Position numbers and translations under genes: made by a program. A stretch of DNA of 12,261 nt from Paraglomus occultum (Eukaryota > Glomeromycota > Glomeromycetes > Paraglomerales > Paraglomeraceae). Position 1 is the stretch's first letter. The number at the start of each line of letters is the position of its first letter. Positions 8,850 through 12,261 of this stretch are shown here, in pieces. Under the pieces are notes generated by a model. It searched no databases, had not been told where the DNA came from, and saw nothing but the letters and a program-made list of their open reading frames with translations. Location: positions 1-12,261 of the forward strand of contig CAJVPJ010001106.1 in assembly GCA_910592205.1 (NCBI GenBank). Reading direction: 5' to 3'.

Positions 8850-9053
8850 TTTGAAAAAGTTTGAGAGAAAAATATGAAGTGGTTTTGTAGAAAATTACGT
8901 AGTAGTGGTTAAGGGGTTTATCGATCACAAGTCACGAGATATTTGAAAGGCACGGGAGTTAGGGAATATAATGCGCTTCGCGGAATACATCTGGGAAACT
9001 CGAGAATCCAGGTAAACTCGGAACTAAACGGTTAAATAAATATTTAAAACCGT
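8850..9053. other. Short spacer, shared upstream region
   Basis: The 5' flank of the Uma2-like gene. No clear TATA box at a fixed distance from 8849 was identified; the far end grades into retroelement-like sequence. Confidence 0.3.
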
Positions 9054-9335
9054 ATGGACTTATTCCGCGTTATTTGCGCAAAAATGGGTGCAGTATACGC
9101 TATAGTAGCACATGGGGCCAAAAACCTAGCCCACGCCATGACAATTGCCCAAGATAATAACATATCTCCGACGCAGAACTGTGAATTAGGAGTACCTCCA
9201 GATAAGGTAACGCCATTTCAATTCAATTCAGTGATAGACCAGATGCAGTGGCGGAAGTGGATTACATCATTGATTAGTATGATCGCTAATCATACGAAAT
9301 CTATACACTGTGCCACAAAGAAAATCCAAAATTAG
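9054..9335 (+). pseudogene. Possible gag-like fragment
   Basis: An open 93-codon plus-strand frame contains AHGAKNLAHAMTIAQDN, which resembles the helical 'NLxEAMxxAR' segment of LTR-retrotransposon gag proteins, followed by a QMQ-containing hydrophobic tail. Upstream frames are closed by stops at about 9033-9048 and no zinc knuckle follows. It lies on the strand opposite the protease remnant, so it would be a separate or inverted piece. The assignment is weak. Confidence 0.25.
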
Positions 9336-9341
9336 ATGCGA

Positions 9342-9357
9342 GAAGTGGAGCCTCGAG
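9342..9357 (+). repeat. Dispersed motif copy 4 (diverged)
   Basis: GAAGTGGAGCCTCGAG, one C for T change from the 6875 copy over this length. It lies just after the gag-like frame. Confidence 0.4.
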
Positions 9358-9480
9358 GCAAAATTAGCATTCAGATATCGGCATACTTTTTCATAATTAA
9401 AGATTGCTTTGGTTTCACATGTTTGTTACTATTGTATGCCTGTCATACTGGTAATTTATTACCTCGATTTAGAACGAAAT

Positions 9481-9749
9481 CTAAGGAACCAATGCCATAG
9501 TCGCCAATGACAAGTTTAGTCCGGATGAGATTTTATTTAAGTGCTCAACTATTTTATTCAGAGGATTTGTAAACCCGTATCGAACTACTTTTTTTTTTTA
9601 TTTTCTCGTAATAGACCATTAAAGAAAGTCCCCTTAAGATCTTGATTATCTAAATCGACACCTAATACTGTAGCATATACCTTTATCATCTTGAAATAAT
9701 TATTTATGGACTGATTAAATTGTGGGTGGCGGAGTTCCTGGTCCAATAA
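9481..9749 (-). pseudogene. Gag-like retrotransposon fragment with a poly-A frameshift
   Basis: On the minus strand, a frame opening after a stop at 9752-9750 reads through VYATVLGVDLDNQDLKG and FFNGLLREN, then hits a stop after 11 consecutive A (9599-9589). In the next frame the text continues as VVRYGFTNPLNKIVEHLNKI to a stop at 9483-9481. The 'FxNGLxxEN...G...PLxxIVxxL' pattern fits the end of a gag core domain. The homopolymer shift could be a real mutation or a read error. This piece lies downstream of the protease on the same strand and overlaps its last codons (9749-9715) in another frame, which is the reverse of the normal gag-then-protease order. Confidence 0.45.
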
Positions 9750-10119
9750 CTAATGGTACATTAGTATCATCAAGTAATGTAAGAGTTTTATTTGGGAAAT
9801 CCACTTTCACTGCATTTTCCTGAAACCATGGCTGACCCAATACCAGTACAAATTTAAGTTGCGGTTTATTAGAAACAAAAATATCGGTGACTTTTACTTG
9901 TTTCCATTTAGGGCCTTGAGATATGATCGAAATCTCTATTCCAAATTATTCCCAACACATCGACCTTGCTAATGGGATTATATATTTCTGCATCGCAGGT
10001 TCATCGATTTCCAAGCCTACGCCATTTACTACTTCCTCACCTATAATATTACAATCAGCACCGGAATCTAATATAGCTGTAACAGGTACTTTATTGATTT
10101 CGCAGAATAAAGATATCAT
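9715..10119 (-). pseudogene. Retroviral-type aspartic protease remnant (LTR retrotransposon)
   Basis: A 135-codon minus-strand frame runs from an ATG at 10119 to a TAA at 9717-9715. It holds the catalytic signature AILDSGADCNII near residue 15, then EEVVNGVGLEIDEP, and a C-terminal LVLGQPWFQENAVKVDF segment equivalent to the conserved 'LLGxxWF' strand of retropepsins in Ty3-like elements. A single in-frame TAA at 9948-9946 breaks it midway; the rest of the frame stays open, so this is a recently disabled or misread copy. No reverse transcriptase, integrase or LTR is seen in the window. Retropepsins act as dimers to cut Gag-Pol; this fragment alone should be inactive. Confidence 0.7.
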
Positions 10120-10595
10120 TGTGATGTTTTATGATAATTATATATTTAATACTATATTTTTACTCGTATTAATAAATAATATTATGGCATCGACAACAAC
10201 TAAACCTACTATCGATTCAAGCACTAACTAAAGAATTTGCTAAAAAATTGGGAGTGGAAAAGAAATAGCCTTGAATCTCAGAATAATTATGGGGTGGTAT
10301 CCATTGTTTGGCAGAGAAATATCGGGGTTTACTATCGCGTTTTTATAATATCTTGCTGAATCTCGGGTTTCACTATCTCCAGTAATCGTCCAGATTTTTT
10401 TTTACCCGCCACTTACATCGTAGACGATCACCCAATCAAGATGAGGCAATTTATAATGCTTTATTTTATATCTGGGATAATCAATGCATGATCTATTTCG
10501 GGTGTTAAATCTATTTCTGGATGTACTACAAGCATATAATTGTGACAATAGTTTAAAAAATTGATCTCTTTATTGATGTAAATACAAAACATTAT
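10120..10595. other. Spacer between retroelement and GRRPD-family remnants
   Basis: A few plus-strand snatches read like protein (LTKEFAKKLGVEKK near 10212-10269 and NQDEAIYNALFYIWDNQ near 10433-10485), but they are in broken frames and I recognise no family. Possibly more retroelement debris. Confidence 0.3.
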
Positions 10596-11255
10596 CTATT
10601 CTATATCAGACGACACAGTTAAAGTACCCAAATTTCTACTTGATCTTCGTAAGCGAGAACTGCGTAATATTGACATGTTAACTATTAGTATATTTCGAAA
10701 AATTAGTAAAGTAGTTATAAGCTCAGCTAAAATAAAAGGATCGTTAGAATAATGAATGGGGATCTCTGATTATAATATCGATGCACCTCAACATCATCTC
10801 TAATAAGTACATTCAAACGTAACATACGTCCCAATACCTGTATTCCCATAATACCAAATTGTCCCTTTTCCAATCTGCGACTTTTATGTGCCCAGAACAT
10901 CCCGTCATTAACTTCGCGCCGTAACTTCACATCATCATCATCTCTCTTTTGCTTAGTATAAACAATTCGAGAACATTCCGCATACATTAATTCATCCTCC
11001 TTACTTACAAACATAATGTCGGGTCGCCTCCCCATTTTCCCATCTCCTCTCCTATCTGCACTTGCGTTACTTTGGCGTTCAAAACTAAAAATATAGATAA
11101 ATCGGCATTAATATAAAGATGGTTTTATAATCGAACGTCATAATAATAATTACTCACGTGGTGATAAATGCCGATTCCCCAAAAGGATTATTAAATAAGG
11201 CAGCGTGAATTAATGGAGCAACTACATTATTTACATAGGTACCCTCATTCAACAT
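10596..11255 (-). pseudogene. GRRPD/ECSR-family protein of unknown function, one frameshift
   Basis: Exon 1 (11255-11158) starts MLNEGTYV; a GTGAGT donor and a TTTTTAG acceptor define a 73-nt intron (11157-11085). The second exon, from 11084, reads FERQSNASADRR..., GRRPDIMF, ELMYAECSRIV, NDGMFWAHKS, FGIMGIQVLG and LNVLIRDD..HRYY. At about 10766-10772 the frame shifts by one base: the original frame stops at 10727, while the next frame continues with a matching helical tail (AELITTLLIFRNILIVNM) to a TAG at 10598-10596. The pattern matches an unnamed family I recall from Rhizophagus, whose members usually carry extra N-terminal sequence before NEGTYV; here a TGA stands directly before the ATG. 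The GRRPD..D..ECSR spacing with a D and a later E/C could reflect a nuclease-like core, but that is speculation. The shift could be a mutation or a sequencing error. Confidence 0.6.
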
Positions 11256-11958
11256 TCAGGGAATGTGGAACTGGAGCGATGCAATGCACAACGAAAAAAC
11301 TTTCACAAAGAAAATGCAACCAGCAGGTCATACAATTACATGTTCTGATGACCTGATCAAACATCTGTGTTACGCAATCGATTTTTCAGGCATGTAATTT
11401 TATTGGTCACAGTGGTCGTACGATTGCATTATGCATGAAAGCTTCCATGACCTTCGATTTTATTCTGTGGTATAGCATGTGATAAATGTATTTTAAATTA
11501 GGGTGTCCTTCCCCCCACTATACGAATGGGTTAGTGTATAGAGAGCTCAATCAACTTATCAATTGGATATTAAGGACTAGTACCCAGGTCAACGGAATGC
11601 ATTTTCTTATTCATGTAGTAGCGAATATTTCGAATGTTGCATACTAGATCTGGTTAGTTTAAGACAAATTCTTTATTATGGATAGCCTTTACAGTGTTCT
11701 ATTTACATTAAGTCAGGCATTCTGTTAGCGAGATCTACGTTTATTCAATATTGTAATTATTGTATGTCAGTCGGAACTATAGAATAATGGTAAATTTGTT
11801 TGGTTTTCTACTTCAGTTTTGTCCTGTTTGATCAATAGTTACATACTCACAAACGTCTATATTAATAAACAAGTAATAATTGTTGGTCAATTCTAAAAGG
11901 CGGCTTTCGTACGTTGCATCCATCTATCCCATATAACTACTGCTAACCTTCCCAACAG
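11256..11958. other. AT-rich sequence, no gene recognised
   Basis: No supported coding frame on either strand. A short inverted repeat (actatac near 11517-11523, gtatag near 11536-11541) is the only local structure noticed. Confidence 0.4.
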
Positions 11959-11991
11959 CAATGTTAAAGATAATTGGTGTAATTTACGTAA
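11959..11991 (+). repeat. Diverged 33-nt direct repeat, copy 1
   Basis: This stretch matches 12061-12093 at 27 of 33 positions by eye; the right half, GGTGTAATTTAC, is identical. The copies are offset by 102 bases. Confidence 0.6.
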
Positions 11992-12060
11992 TATACTGCA
12001 GCACATTTAGCAATGGCATTTGATTTTATTTGTGCATCGTATATTTTACTCACTTATTAA

Positions 12061-12093
12061 CAATGTTGGAGACAATCGGTGTAATTTACATAA
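12061..12093 (+). repeat. Diverged 33-nt direct repeat, copy 2
   Basis: Partner of 11959-11991. Unlike copy 1, this one is followed by an inverted complement that could fold it into a hairpin. Confidence 0.6.
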
Positions 12094-12118
12094 GCTGTAA
12101 AATAAATTATCGATTGTC
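12071..12118 (+). repeat. Imperfect inverted repeat (hairpin)
   Basis: GACAATCG (12071-12078) and TAATTTA (12082-12088) pair with TAAATTA (12103-12109) and CGATTGTC (12111-12118), with a small internal bulge and a 14-base loop. It could be a transposon end or a chance AT-rich stem. Confidence 0.45.
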
Positions 12119-12261
12119 ACACTACGATGATCGTTTCTGAGAATGCGCGGGACTATTTCTTATAAGAATAAGCTCTGTTTATATTTTTTATGTAAACATC
12201 AATAAGCCTATACCATCTTTAGGAAACAAAATTTATAAGTTGATAGGCCGTTTATGAGAAA

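Noticed and set aside
9923-10231. Plus-strand 102-codon frame
   Set aside because: Antisense to the aspartic protease remnant, whose DSGA signature makes the minus strand the coding one.

Overview
The window looks like nuclear DNA of an AT-rich fungus, most likely an arbuscular mycorrhizal fungus of the Rhizophagus/Glomeraceae type. The reasons are very low GC between genes, short GT-AG introns of about 47-91 nt, and genes belonging to families I associate with expansions in Rhizophagus irregularis: a Crinkler (CRN)-type protein and a Uma2-fold nuclease family. No tRNA, rRNA or CRISPR is visible. Family assignments rest on motif recognition by eye; no search was run.

Layout. 1-1111: AT-rich, with one unrecognised coding-like minus-strand stretch (288-662). 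1112-1682: a complete 571-bp non-autonomous DNA transposon with 23-bp terminal inverted repeats and TA target duplications. 1685-2317: nothing recognised. 2318-2658: a broken plus-strand zinc-finger gene. 2898-5775: the main gene, a multi-exon minus-strand CRN-type protein (ubiquitin-like header, SAM-like domain, P-loop NTPase, PD-(D/E)XK nuclease-like C-terminus, SV40-like nuclear localisation motif). 5860-7595: a gene-poor gap with a dispersed GGAGCTTCGAG motif. 7596-8849: a six-exon minus-strand Uma2-like nuclease-fold gene whose reading frame requires one GC-AG intron. 9054-10119: scrambled LTR-retrotransposon debris (gag-like pieces, aspartic protease with a nonsense codon). 10596-11255: a two-exon gene of an unnamed 'GRRPD...ECSR' family carrying a single-base frameshift. 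11256-12261: no gene; a diverged direct repeat and a hairpin.

The two intact genes both encode nuclease-fold proteins and sit among transposon remnants. This fits an accessory, repeat-driven region in which effector and nuclease families expand. They do not form an operon. The CRN protein is expected to be nuclear and to act on DNA through NTP-driven nuclease activity; the role of the fungal Uma2-like family is unknown.
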